64,000 nucleotides of DNA from Alopecurus myosuroides. Its lineage: Eukaryota > Streptophyta > Magnoliopsida > Poales > Poaceae. A program made the position numbers and the translations under genes. Location of the stretch: NCBI GenBank assembly GCA_028641055.1, contig CM054063.1, positions 181,914,756-181,978,755 of the forward strand, written 5' to 3'. The notes beneath the pieces were generated by a model. It was not told where the DNA came from and did no database searches. It saw nothing but the letters and a program-made list of their open reading frames with translations. Positions 46,053-57,153 of the stretch are shown piece by piece; position 1 is the stretch's first letter; each line of letters begins with the position of its first letter.

Positions 46053-47104
46053 TGTAACATCCCAAGTATGAAAAAGCCTTAGAATGTTTTATTTCTTGTT
46101 AATTTATGGTTAATGCATCATGTCATCATAAGCATTGCATGTGGTATGTGTTTCAATTTGAAATTCAAATCAAATCATTCATACTTGGCATGTTCCAATT
46201 GTGGTTTAAAATTAAAATCTTGCAAACATTTAAATTCAATAAGTTTTCATAGTTGTTTGAGCTTATTGAATAAACTTGCTTATTTTAAAAATCAAATCTA
46301 TATGAAACCCTATTTGAAATTCAAATAGCAAATTCAAATCAAATTGGCATTTTAAATTTTTGAAAATAGAGTTCACATACTTTGATCTTGCTGTTATGTA
46401 ATTCAATAAAAAATTATTTCCTAAAATAAAAACCCCAAAACCCTATTTTTTTCTCTCTTTCTTTCCTACAAAAAAAAGGTAAACAGAAAAAAAATATAGA
46501 AACAGAAAAACAGAAAAGGGGGGGCAGGCCAGCCCAAGTGGGCTGAGCCCACCTCAACCCCGCAGGCCCAGCCTGCCCACTTACCTCTTCGTCCTCCTCT
46601 GTACGGAGACAGAGGAGGGAGCTCCTCCCCCACCTGCAGGAGCTCCACCTGCCACCTCCTCCTCCTCCTCCTCTACTTATAGGCACCACGGGGCCGTGCC
46701 CTAGCTCCTCTCTCCCCTCCTCCATCTCCGTCGCCGCCGCTTTCCTCTTCCTCCTCCCTCCTCTCCTTCCTTCGCTGCTCCCTGTCACCGAACCACCGCA
46801 CAGCAGCGCAGCTTCCACCGGCGATCGCCGTCGCCATGGCCCTCCTCCGAGCAGACTGAGCGCGAGAATCAACTCCCCGCGCCTCCACCTTCCTCCTCGA
46901 CACCGCAGCAGGGCCTGGGAGCAGCAGGATCGTCGCCGTCGCTTCCGTCTGTCGCCGTCGTCCACCGCCCCGTCAGCTCCGTCGCCACCTCACAGCAGCA
47001 ACGAGCTCCCTCGGTGAGCACACCCTCCTCCTCTGTCCCTCTCTGCTCCGCGATGCATCAGCGCACAACACGGACCCATCTGCTTCCCTTGCACGCACGA
47101 CAAC

Positions 47105-48073
47105 TGTTGGGGGAAAGATAACCTGGTACCCCTAAGGACGAAGAAAATATGACCAGCCAGAAGCGAGATCCGGCCAGGAGGCAAAGCCTGGCCTGGGGGT
47201 AACTCAGCTTTGGAAGATGCTATAGAAGGAAGATTCTGGAAGACCCGGAAACCTTGTACAAGTTGGAGACTCAAGACTTGGAGGTCACACAAGGGACCTA
47301 GATTAGGACTCTTAATATGGTATGACCCAGTTTTTACCTTGTACGACCAGGAGATCAGCCGCCCATATAAGCAGGCTCCTAGGTCATAGAGAAAGAAGGA
47401 TTTTCGGGTAGAAACCCTAGATTCCAGGTCTCGGCGAGAGTCAGCACGAGCCAAATCCCAGGTCTCGGCGAGAGTCAGACAAATCCCAGGTCTCGGCGAG
47501 AGTCGGCCAAATTCCAGGTCTCGGCGAGAGTCAGCACGAGCCAAATCCCAGGTCTCGGCGAGAGTCAGACAAATCCCAGGTCTCGGCGAGAGTCGGCCAA
47601 ATTCCAGGTCTCGGCGAGAGTCAGCACGAGCCAAGTCCCAGGTCTCGGCGAGAGTCAGACAAATCCCAGGTCTCGGCGAGAGTCGGCCAAATTCCAGGTC
47701 TCGGCGAGAGTCAGCCCGAGCTAAATTCCAGGTCTCGGCGACATTGCAGTCCGAGCCTCTGGATCGATTGCTAATAAGATCCCAGCTGGAAGTAAGCTAT
47801 TATCTCCCATGGAGAGGTCGAACCAGGATAATCCTTGTGTACAAGACAAAGAGATCTAAGAACCCTAGCAACATCGTGTGATATCGAGCAACAAGTGTAA
47901 TCCCAGAGTTGAGTTATTATATCAAGATCGGAGACTCGGCGACTTTGATTGCCGGCTACCAGATCGAATTGCACCATGTTTTCCTCTGAGCTAAACCCTC
48001 TCCCAAATACCTGTGTCGTCTTGCCCCAAGATCAGTTACCCCCGGTAACATCTGCCGTGATTATCCCACGACA
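47105..48073 (+). repeat. 5' LTR of the non-autonomous element (969 bp)
   Basis: Promoter-like CATATAAGCAGG (about 47364-47375) lies in the middle. A 28/34-bp repeat array (about 47429-47752) follows. ATATCAAGATCGGAGACTCG and ATCCCACGACA close the LTR. Confidence 0.95.
47429..47752. repeat. Higher-order tandem repeat in the LTR (90-bp period from 34+28+28)
   Basis: The core CAGGTCTCGGCGAGAGTC occurs ten times. Spacers repeat in the order AGCACGAGCCAAATCC, AGACAAATCC, GGCCAAATTC, giving a 90-bp three-part unit present three times, then one variant unit. The same array is at about 50565-50871 in the other LTR. Long minus-strand frames over it are a by-product. Confidence 0.93.
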
Positions 48074-48075
48074 GT

Positions 48076-48093
48076 TGGCGCCCACCGTGGGGC
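48076..48093 (+). promoter_or_regulatory. Primer-binding site of the non-autonomous element
   Basis: TGGCGCCCACCGTGGGGC begins two bases after the LTR end. It is a known type of primer site in grass Ty3 elements; I do not assign the tRNA from memory. Confidence 0.8.
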
Positions 48094-48338
48094 CTGCGTC
48101 CAAAGGTGTTTACATCACGGGAGAAGCTCGGAAGAACATGGAGAATCTTGTCGTGGGCGAGATCTACATCGATCACAAAGGAGAAAAGATGGTGGACGAT
48201 TTTGGCTGGGGGCCAGAGTCGGATCTGCTCGAATCCGGATCTGTCATCACAATCGGCCGGGTCAACATCCTCATCGGCATGGTACGTACGTCCAGTTCAA
48301 TCCTCGATGATTTTGAGTATGATTCTATATCAGCTTAG
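48094..48338 (+). pseudogene. Short gag-leader-like open frame after the primer site
   Basis: The frame is open from within the LTR (ATG at 47949) through the primer site and on to a TAG at 48336, just inside the first 68-bp unit. The part after the primer site contains GEIYIDHKGEKMVDDFGWGP. It resembles no domain I can name and is probably what remains of a gag 5' region or a leader peptide. Confidence 0.35.
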
Positions 48339-49650
48339 CCCAAGAGTGCTGCGCAACTTCGGTTAGCATGGCCCGGAGCGCTTCGCAAAAATTTATATCA
48401 GCTTAGCCCAAGAGTGCTGCGCAACTTCGGTTAGCATGGCCCGGAGCGCTTCGCAAAAATTTATATCAGCTTAGCCGAAGAGTGCTGCGCAACTTCGGTT
48501 AGCATGGCCCGGAGCGCTTCGCAAAAATTTATATCAGCTTAGCCCAAGAGTGCTGCGCAACTTCGGTTAGCATGGCCCAGAGCGCTTCGCAAAAATTTAT
48601 ATCAGCTTAGCCCAAGAGTGCTGCGCAACTTCGGTTAGCATGGCCCAGAGCGCTTCGCAAAAATTTATATCAGCTTAGCCCAAGAGTGCTGCGCAACTTC
48701 GGTTAGCATGGCCCGGAGCGCTTCGCAAAAATTTATATCAGCTTAGCCCAAGAGTGCTGCGCAACTTCGGTTAGCATGGCCCAGAGCGCTTCGCAAAAAT
48801 TTATATCAGCTTAGCCCAAGAGTGCTGCGCAACTTCGGTTAGCATGGCCCAGAGCGCTTCGCCAAAATTTATATCAGCTTAGCCCAAGAGTGCTGCGCAA
48901 CTTCGGTTAGCATGGCCCAGAGTGCTTCGCAAAAATTTATATCAGCTTAGCCCAAGAGTGCTGCGCAACTTCGGTTAGCATGGCCCGGAGCGCTTCGCAA
49001 AAATTTATATCAGCTTAGCCCAAGAGTGCTGCGCAACTTCGGTTAGCATGGCCCAGAGCGCTTCGCAAAAATTTATATCAGCTTAGCCCAAGAGTGCTGC
49101 GCAACTTCGGTTAGCATGGCCCAGAGCGCTTCGCAAAAATTTATATCAGCTTAGCCCAAGAGTGCTGCGCAACTTCGGTTAGCATGGCCCGGAGCGCTTC
49201 GCAAAAATTTATATCAGCTTAGCCCAAGAGTGCTGCGCAACTTCGGTTAGCATGGCCCGGAGCGCTTCGCAAAAATTTATATCAGCTTAGCCCAAGAGTG
49301 CTGCGCAACTTCGGTTAGCATGGCCCGGAGCGCTTCGCAAAAATTTATATTAGCTTAGCCGAAGAGTGTTGTGCAACTTCGGTTAGCATGGCCCGGAGCG
49401 CTTCGCAAAAATTTATATTAGCTTGGCCCGAGAATGCTTCGCAATATTGTAAAATATTCTATTAATATTAGCTTAGCCCAAGAGTGCTGCGCAACTTCGG
49501 TTAGCATGGCCCGGAGCGCTTCGCAAAAATTTATATTAGCTTGGCCCGAGAGTGCTTCGCAATATTGAGAAATATCCTATTAGTATAAGCTTAGTCCAAG
49601 AGTGCTTCACAACTTCGGTTAGTGTTGCCCAAAGAGTTCTTGGCAACAGT
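48327..49650. repeat. 68-bp tandem array (16 regular units) made of two related 34-bp halves, with decayed edge units
   Basis: Units start at 48331 and repeat every 68 bases without slip to 49351 (16 units). Each unit has half a (AGCTTAGCCCAAGAGTGCTG and 14 more bases) and half b (AGCATGGCCCGGAGCGCTTC and 14 more). Halves align over AGC-T-GCCC--GAG-GCT-CGCAA, so the unit is a dimer. From 49419 to about 49650 come divergent units with an inserted AATATT-rich spacer. Substitutions between units are few, mostly CCCGG/CCCAG. It fills about 60 percent of the interior. Confidence 0.97.
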
Positions 49651-50239
49651 ATGTGGATCAATGTGGTAATATTGCACAATTAAGCCTTTACTTTATAAAC
49701 ATTGATTCGGGTCTTGGGGGCTCTTACTTGAATAGTTTGTAGCTGCAATCCTAAGACCTGGCTTTTATGCCGCCAGTATAATCCTTGCCTATCTTGCTTA
49801 AGCTCGATGTGACTCGCACTTATATGGCTTGTTTGCTTTCCTATAATCTCAATCAGTTATGATGCCCATGGGGACTTAACTGACCCTGTTTTTCAGAGTG
49901 AGTTCAGCAGTGATAATCTATGCGAAAGCCGGCTTACAGTTAAAGGTTTGCAAAAGAGTCATCTAAACCATCGACATATTGAGAGGACCCACCTCGGTAA
50001 CCTGGAGGCATAAGAACCCAGGAAGAAACATGATTTATGGGATGTTATTGAGATAAACCTGGAGGCGTATGAACCCAGGAAGAATAACCGGGTTTTATCC
50101 TTTTATATATTATTTGTCTTATTTTGGGAGTTTAACCTGGATGATCGAGCTTGCTGCTTCACCTGAAACATGACGCCTAAAATCAAGATCATGAAGGAGA
50201 ACAAGACCAGCTCGAATCCAGCTTAAACTTGGGGGCTAC
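49651..50239 (+). other. 3' internal region of the non-autonomous element with polypurine tract
   Basis: No coding sequence. A phrase AACCTGGAGGCATAAGAACCC is nearly repeated 66 bases later (about 49999 and 50065). The tract AACTTGGGGGCTAC (50226-50239) abuts the 3' LTR and is the polypurine tract. Confidence 0.8.
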
Positions 50240-51208
50240 TGTTGGGGGAAAGATAACCTGGTACCCCTAAGGACGAAGAAAATATGACCAGCCAGAAGCG
50301 AGATCCGGCCAGGAGGCAAAGCCTGGCCTGGGGGTAACTCAGCTTTGGAAGATGCTATAGAAGGAAGATTCTGGAAGACCCGGAAACCTTGTACAAGTTG
50401 GAGACTCAAGACTTGGAGGTCACGCAGGGGACCTAGATTAGGACTCTTAATATGGTATGACCCAGTTTTTACCTTGTACGACGAGGAGATCAGCCGCCCA
50501 TATAAGCAGGCTCCTAGGTCATAGAGAAAGAAGGAATTTCGGGTAGAAACCCTAGATTCCAGGTCTCGGCGAGAGTCAGCACGAGCCAAATCCCAGGTCT
50601 CGGCGAGAGTCAGACAAATCCCAGGTCTCGGCGAGAGTCGGCCAAATTCCAGGTCTCGGCGAGAGTCAGCACGAGCCAAATCCCAGGTCTCGGCGAGAGT
50701 CAGACAAATCCCAGGTCTCGGCGAGAGTCGGCCAAATTCCAGGTCTCGGCGAGAGTCAGCACGAGCCAAATCCCAGGTCTCGGCGAGAGTCAGACAAATC
50801 CCAGGTCTCGGCGAGAGTCGGCCAAATTCCAGGTCTCGGCGAGAGTCAGCCCGAGCTAAATTCCAGGTCTCGGCGACATTGCAGTCCGAGCCTCTGGATC
50901 GATTGCTAATAAGATCCCAGCTGGAAGTAAGCTATTATCTCCCATGGAGAGGTCGAACCAGGATAATCCTTGTGTACAAGACAAAGAGATCTAAGAACCC
51001 TAGCAACATCGTGTGATATCGAGCAACAAGTGTAATCCCAGAGTTGAGTTATTATATCAAGATCGGAGACTCGGCGACTTTGATTGCCGGCTACCAGATC
51101 GAATTGCACCATGTTTTCCTCTGAGCTAAACCCTCTCCCAAATACCTGTGTCGTCTTGCCCCAAGATCAGTTACCCCCGGTAACATCTGCCGTGATTATC
51201 CCACGACA
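50240..51208 (+). repeat. 3' LTR of the non-autonomous element (969 bp)
   Basis: Equal in length to 47105-48073, five substitutions seen by eye (two near 50423-50428, one near 50482, one near 50536, one in the repeat array). Followed by ACAAC. Confidence 0.95.
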
Positions 51209-54200
51209 ACAACAGCTGCCAATCGACGTCGGCGATCACCGTCTCCTCGTCAGGTTCAGAGACTGAACGAAAATTCAGTTTCGTCAGATACATGCGCAAC
51301 ATCACCTCTTACTGTATCCCTCCTCAGATCTGTCATGAACGCAGCAGCAGCGCAGTGGCACGCGCAGCGCACGCGCACGCTCGCGGCGTGGGTTCGAGCC
51401 CCCCGTGCGCAACCCTTTTTAGGGATAATTCCCGCGGGAGGCCCACCTGTCTGCGACCCTGGAGGCCACCTCCTCTTCCACACGTGCCACGCAAGCGCCC
51501 CCGTGGCCTAGGGCCCCTTGTCAGTGGCTCAGGCTAGGTCACTGCGAGGTGGATCCAGTTCTGGCCCTGTTTCTTTTTAATATCCAGTCCCTAGGATTTA
51601 CAGTTTGGTCCCTGTATTTCAAACACACATAAGTCCCTCATTTTAAATTCAAATTCAACCTGTTAAATATGTTTTCCATACCAAATTAAATTCTCTACCT
51701 AAATATAAACTTTGTTTACTGTTTTGAATATTTTAATTTGGTGAAATATTTAAATCCTTGTGTAATCCATTTAATATTGCAAAATTCATAACTTGGGCAT
51801 AGAATTTCCAAATTCAACAACCTAATTATGTTTTCCATCCCATTTTTCATGAACTTTGCAAATATCAACTTTGTGTTCTGTTTTAAATAAATTAAATTGC
51901 TGAAAACAACTGTTTCTTAGTTAATGCATTTAAAATTGTCAAATTAATACCTTGCTCATTTTAAATCCATTTTCAACAAATGAAATATGTATTCCATCTA
52001 AAATTTTGTGTTCTTTCCAAATATGAATTTTGTTATCTGTTTTGAACAATTAAAATGGGTGAAAACAATAAATGTTTGTGTAACTCATTTAAGAAGCCAA
52101 ATTTCATAACTTAATAAATAAAATTCCAAACTTGGTAAACAACATATCAAATTGAAGCTATTGTTGTTTTCTTATTGTTTTCATCATCCATGCATCATTC
52201 TAATCAACTTTCACATGATGGTTACTTGTAGATCATTGAATTCAACTTTAATTCATGAGCTCTTCTATATGCAACCAAATTGCATATGGGCCCATTTAAT
52301 TATGTTACCATGTCAACTAGCTTATCTTTGATGCACCCTTAAAAATTGTCATGCATCATCCCATGTTTGTGCATTATGCCATGTTATTGATTGTTTGTCT
52401 CTCTGCGTTGTTTGTTTGCTTCTTCTCGAATAGACGACGACGTTGAGACAGACGAGGTTTACGATACCACTTCAGAGGAGTTAGCCCAGTACGAGGCTAC
52501 TGAGTTTGCAGGCAAGTATTCACTCACATGAACCATTGTGTCCTTTCCACACTTGATACCGATACTTTCCGTTGTCTAATCTGCTAGCCTTATGATTCGT
52601 TGCTTGTGTTCCGATCCTATCACATGCTATCCTGTAATCCTGATATAGCCTATCCTCCACACCTATAACCCTGTTGCTTGTTGCCTGTGTCTTACTAGCA
52701 TGCTTAGGGTTGTTTATGCTCGAGTCTGATGTCCGTTATTTCTGTTACCATATTTATTATGTTCTGGGGGCTCGATGTTTAAACAATAACCTGTTAATGT
52801 TTGAGGTAATGCTAATTGATGATAAGGCACCGGCAGGAGGCCGGGTATGGTTTTGAGGCCTGCTAGTGTCAAACTCAGGAAAAATTCTTGTCCTCTAGAT
52901 CCATGATGAGCGCGCTAACCGCATGTGGGAAGCGTGTATGGGCGCCCCCCGCAACTCTGATTCGATTCGCATCTCGTCTAAATCGCCACACTTAGTTCGG
53001 GCTTTCCATTTGTTGCACGCATATGCAGGTACAAACCCTTGGCGCCATGGTGGAACTTTTGTAGTCGGCATTTAGGGCGGCGTGGTCTTCAAGTGCAATG
53101 AGGGTCCCCCATTTCTTCGTGGGGGCTCGATTAGCCACGCACGCATAGCACGTGGTTCTTTGGGCTTGATGCGAAGAAGAGTTGGGTTGTGTTGAGTGGC
53201 CTGCTTGGTGGGTTTGATCCCTGTCTGGCGGGTTATTCTTACGTGTACGGCCAAATTGGTGCATCCCTGCAGGGTTAAATCTTCTCGAGAAGCCGCGTTG
53301 TCCGCGGTTATGGATGACTTGGTGATAGGGCTGGCTAACAAGGATTAGACAACTTACACCTAAGTAATACTAAGTTGACTAGTAATAGGCATATTGCCAC
53401 AATAACCTGAACCTTCATTAATCCAACTGTGTGAGTTATCCTCGGGTTGCCTCTTTGGATAAGGGGCGAGATCCAGGATGGGTTTGTTTGAGGTTGTTGG
53501 TAGTTGATTCCGATGCGCTAACTTATCTCCTTTCTCTTAGCCGGAAGTTGTAGCGTGTCTCTGTAGTTGCTTACTGCAGCCCGCTGCCGCACTTTTGTAT
53601 CACCTATTCTTCCTTTGAACCCAAAGCATCTGTACTTGATGTTGTCGGGTACATGTTGGTATCTTGTGCGTCTTGCTTGCCAGTACTCGTCCGTACTGAC
53701 CCCTTTGGGGCTGCTGGTTCTGCAGACTACGTTTCCGAGGATCCCCATGGTGGCTACTACGTGGAGTATGACGAGGCTGCTGACGAGTAGATAGCGGACC
53801 CGGGCAGGATCCGAGACTTCGTGGATGGGCTCCGTTCTATCGTTTCCGGCCTCTTAGGCCTATTTGGATCTTGTCTGTACTCAGACACTTTGGATGCTTC
53901 CGCTGTGATGTAATGATGACTTGTTGGGACATGTGTCCTCTGCATGACTGTATTTGCTATCTCTGCTCTAGTGAGAGTCTTTGCCACTTATTTCTATTTC
54001 TTTATGTCTTAGAGATTTGTTGTGATATCACTTGTTCAAATGCCGTTGACGTACCATGTGTGTATGTTATGAAGTACGTCAATGGAAGTATTCAGATTCC
54101 TATTGGATGGTTTCACAGACGATGAATAGTAGAGGATGGTTGTCACACGTTTACGTGTTGGCCTACTCATATTGAGATGCGGGTGCAGGTAGGCCCCGTA

Positions 54201-54263
54201 AGCCAATTATCTAATATTTAGCGGGCTATGGGTATCCTCTAGAAGTCCGGGTGCGACACATAG

Positions 54264-55100
54264 TCATGCTTGCGACAAAACAAAATTAACCGGGGCATAA
54301 AAGTGATACAAATACTCTGAGACAAAATAAATCATCAAGGCTTAATTGAATTTTTGTTCTCAGTCTTATGCATGCATGACCATGTGCCAAGTCGATTCAA
54401 GCGAAACAATCAGAGGGAGATACCACAATGTCATACCCTTCTATGAATAAAACATTGCAAGCAAACATTTATACGATAAGCTATCTAATATTAATAAGTT
54501 GCAAGTAAACATGAGAAAGCACGAACTACTAAGCATCAATTAAATAACATACACCTTATACGAACAAACTAAGCATGTCCACATGGATGAGTATATGTAC
54601 AAAAATGAAAACAAATAGAGTTCATACCAGCCTCTCACCACAACTTGAATTGTCGTAAATCGTCATTATTGCTCTTCATTCGTGTGGATTGAATAATATA
54701 GAATGATAACCAAACTCAAATGGAGAAATAGAAGACCAATGAACTCTGTAACAAAATTTATAAAACAAAAGAAGAACAACAAATATTTTTGGGATTTCAA
54801 ATATCCAAACAAGAACAGAAAGAAACAAGTAAACAAAGCAAAATAATTTTGGATTTTTGAATATTAAACCGAAACGAGAAGGTAAAGCAAACCAACAAAA
54901 GAAACAACAAATAAAGAGAAACAACAGAAATATTTTTGCTCTTTTTGTGTTTCGAAAAGCAAGAACAAAACAATAAAAACAAAAAGAAGCGAAAGAAACG
55001 GAAACATGGATATACAAAGAACCGACAGAAATATGATATAAAGATGAGTGTGATGTCGGTATATGTCCCCCCAAGCTTAGGCTTTTGGCCTAAGTGGAGA
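54264..55100 (-). other. Athila-2 3' internal region, non-coding, with a second purine tract
   Basis: AT-rich, with long A-rich and CAAACAAAG-like runs. The minus strand reads CTAAGCTTGGGGGGACAT near 55079-55062, the same form as the polypurine tract at the LTR. Short Phe/Leu-rich frames on the minus strand (54676-55074) are composition effects. Confidence 0.65.
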
Positions 55101-56250
55101 TCAATCACGGCGCAGGAAGTTTCCCCACTGTGGTGGGTCGTCCCTAGCATGGTCGTACTTAGGCTCCCATGAAGAAGATGAAGCATCAGGCGCATAATCA
55201 TAACCGGGGTGCTGGTATGGAAACCCCGCAGTGTTGGAGGGTTGGACGAAATCACTATCGCCCCCCTCTCTAGCATCCTCTACATCCTTGGGGGGCCGCT
55301 CAATGTATGCATTCATTTCACTCTCAGAAAGTGACCATCCTTGCCTGCCATTAAGATTAAACAAAAGAGGTGCAGGCAAAAGTATTACTCTATCATATTG
55401 AGTCACTCTCCCACTTTGGTTGTTTGGAGAAAGTTATTCCATAAGATATATTGTTCAGGTTATCATAGGTAGAGAGAAACTCATGTTGAATCATGGAAAT
55501 AAGGTCCAGCCTCTCTAAAGGAAACTGGAGGAATAGAGAATGTGGATGCACACCATGAAAAGCTAGCAAACAAGAGGCAATAAGACCTCACAAATTCCGC
55601 CCTTCTCACGGTTAAGTGAGAGATGGTAAGCAATTAAAGCACCAAAGTTATAAGACATGTCATGTCTTCGAGAAGCTGAGATAAAAGCTAGATCATAAAC
55701 AGATAACTTGTTGGCAGTTTTTCTAGCAAGCACACATTTGTAAATAAATTAAGCAAAGTATCGAATGGATGGGATTTTAATTTCTCATATTTTACCACTC
55801 TACCCCGTGAAGCTTCTACCTTGGAAAATCTCTTTATATAAATCCAGCAGTGGTTTGGGCTGCCCTCTTATTTTCTCACATGAGCCCTATTGTGGCACCT
55901 TGATAGCTGCACAAAAATCATTGAAAGGCAAGTCTACAACTTCATTATAAATTTTGTAATGGACAATAGTGTTAGGAAAAGACCAGCTAAAGCGAAAATC
56001 CTGCACCACAGACATAGTTAGTTTAATATGTTGGGTAGGTTCATCCTCAATGAAACGATCCAATTCTGCATTTTGCACAAGAGTATAGAAATCCTGCAGA
56101 ATTCACGTAGCATTCATGAATTCCTGGCATGGATAGATTGATGAACATAATATTTCTTCATGGTGTACATGCATGACCTTATGCAATTCCAACTCATGCT
56201 GGTTAAGTTGATACACATTGTGCTCCATCTCTGAAATTTTAAGCAAGCAT
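55101..56250 (-). pseudogene. Athila 3' ORF (env-position ORF), decayed
   Basis: Reading leftwards from about 56230: HNVYQLNQHELELHKVMHVH, then AELDRFIEDEPTQHIKLTMS and FNDFCAAIKVPQ, then broken pieces, then the last frame (55406-55101) with LPAPLLFNLNGRQGWSLSES and DYAPDASSSSWEPKYDHARD. This order is familiar from the ORF downstream of pol in Athila-lineage elements of grasses. At least four stops or shifts interrupt it. Its role in Athila elements is unknown; it sits where retroviruses have env but shows no signal peptide or membrane segment here. Confidence 0.6.
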
Positions 56251-57153
56251 TACAAAAATTAGTTTAAGCAACTATAAAGTGGGAACTACTATAGAGACTT
56301 GTAGGAGAGCTAAACATGCACCAAAACTATGTTATTTCAACTTAAATCAAGCATACAAATTCACATAAGTTGTCACCTACAGTACCAAAATACTCAAGAA
56401 ATACTCCACCAAATAAAATTCTACTTGGATAATCGGAGGAGTCACATACCGGAGAGAAAAAATTTCAGCAACAAATGTGGGCTGAGCAAAGAGATCCAAA
56501 AATCTCGAGCAAGAACAGCAAGAACTCGGGTTCCGGGAAATGTTTTGAGTTTGAGGTGAGAGAAGGGCATCTTGGGCAGGGGAGAGAGTTAGTGGAGGGC
56601 TAGGGTGCCCCACACCATGTCATGACGCCACCAGGGGCTGGCCGTGCCGCCCTGTGGTGTGCCTGACTGGTGCCCTGGGGTCTAACAAGTGCCTCTCTGC
56701 CTTATTTTTTACGTAGAAATTTATTATAATTTTTCCGGAATTTTTCGAGAAACTTTATTTTCGAGGTATTTTCAGAATTTAATAATTAATTAAAACCCAG
56801 AAAAACAAATGTGGAAAGGTGAAAAAAACCAAAATCAGAACAACAGAGTTCCTAAGACACTCCAATAGAAAAATAACCAGAGGAAACAAATGTGGAAGTC
56901 GTGGAAACAAAAATATGGGTGGTGAAAACATGCATAACCACAATAATCAAGATGAAAACATGACTATGGATGATGGAAAACATAATTATACTAAAGTAGA
57001 AAGGTGATAATAGAAATAAACATAGTGAAAACATAATGGTGAAGGTGAAAACATTGTCCTCTTCATTCAAAATCATTTTGTTAACAAGGTTGATCAAGTC
57101 TTGTTACTAGAACAATTTTTATATGAAGCAAAAGTTTGCTTATCACTAAATAA
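56251..57153 (-). other. Athila-2 internal spacer where RT, RNase H and integrase would be expected
   Basis: Only about 900 bases separate the protease region from the 3' ORF. A part (56520-56700) resembles the GC-rich zone of Athila LTRs (CACACCATGTCATGACGCC, CCTGGGGTC). The remainder is AT-rich with a GTGGAAA/GATGAAAACATG-like repetitive stretch (56880-57050). No RT or integrase motif is found on either strand. Confidence 0.65.

Larger units (their letters stand above)
47105..51208 (+). mobile_element. Non-autonomous LTR element (4,104 bp) carrying a satellite-like array
   Basis: Two 969-bp LTRs (47105-48073, 50240-51208) start TGTTGGGGGAAAG and end CCCACGACA. By eye they differ at five positions, which at 1.3e-8 per site per year would be about 0.2 million years. 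Target duplication ACAAC (47100-47104, 51209-51213) is exact. The 2,166-bp interior has a primer site, a short gag-leader-like frame, a 68-bp tandem array and a purine tract but no enzyme. It must rely on another Ty3 element. Family unknown to me. Confidence 0.95.
35979..54258 (+). mobile_element. Tekay-like Ty3 chromovirus with an extra ORF before gag
   Basis: LTRs start TGTAACATCCCAAGTATG and end GGGTGCGACA (35979-40053; 46053-54258, the second carrying a nested element). Internal order on the plus strand is primer site, ORF0, gag, protease, RT, RNase H, integrase, chromodomain, polypurine tract. The target duplication is CATAG (35974-35978 and 54259-54263), exact. Gag-pol is one frame with a single frameshift in RT. 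Lineage rests on integrase/chromodomain style and the TGTAACATCCC LTR start; a domain tree would settle it. Confidence 0.93.
46053..54258 (+). repeat. Chromovirus 3' LTR, split by a nested element, followed by target duplication CATAG
   Basis: Segments 46053-47104 and 51214-54258 together give about 4.1 kb and match 35979-40053. Compared with the 5' LTR there is a small insertion near 46935-46957 and scattered substitutions. CATAG at 54259-54263 repeats 35974-35978. Confidence 0.95.

Noticed and set aside
46990..47634. Long minus-strand frame of 214 codons with repeated RADSRRDLEF
   Set aside because: It is the reverse translation of the LTR repeat array, and period lengths keep it open. The second LTR repeats it (50236-50769). 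No domain and wrong strand.
48327..49650. CRISPR-like regular array
   Set aside because: Units are contiguous 68-bp repeats without unique spacers, lie inside an LTR element with target duplication, and the DNA is plant nuclear. It is a satellite-type tandem repeat.
54676..55074. Phe/Leu-rich minus frame resembling a membrane protein
   Set aside because: It is the reverse of A-rich, CAAAC-type non-coding sequence in the Athila internal region; the hydrophobicity follows from T-richness.
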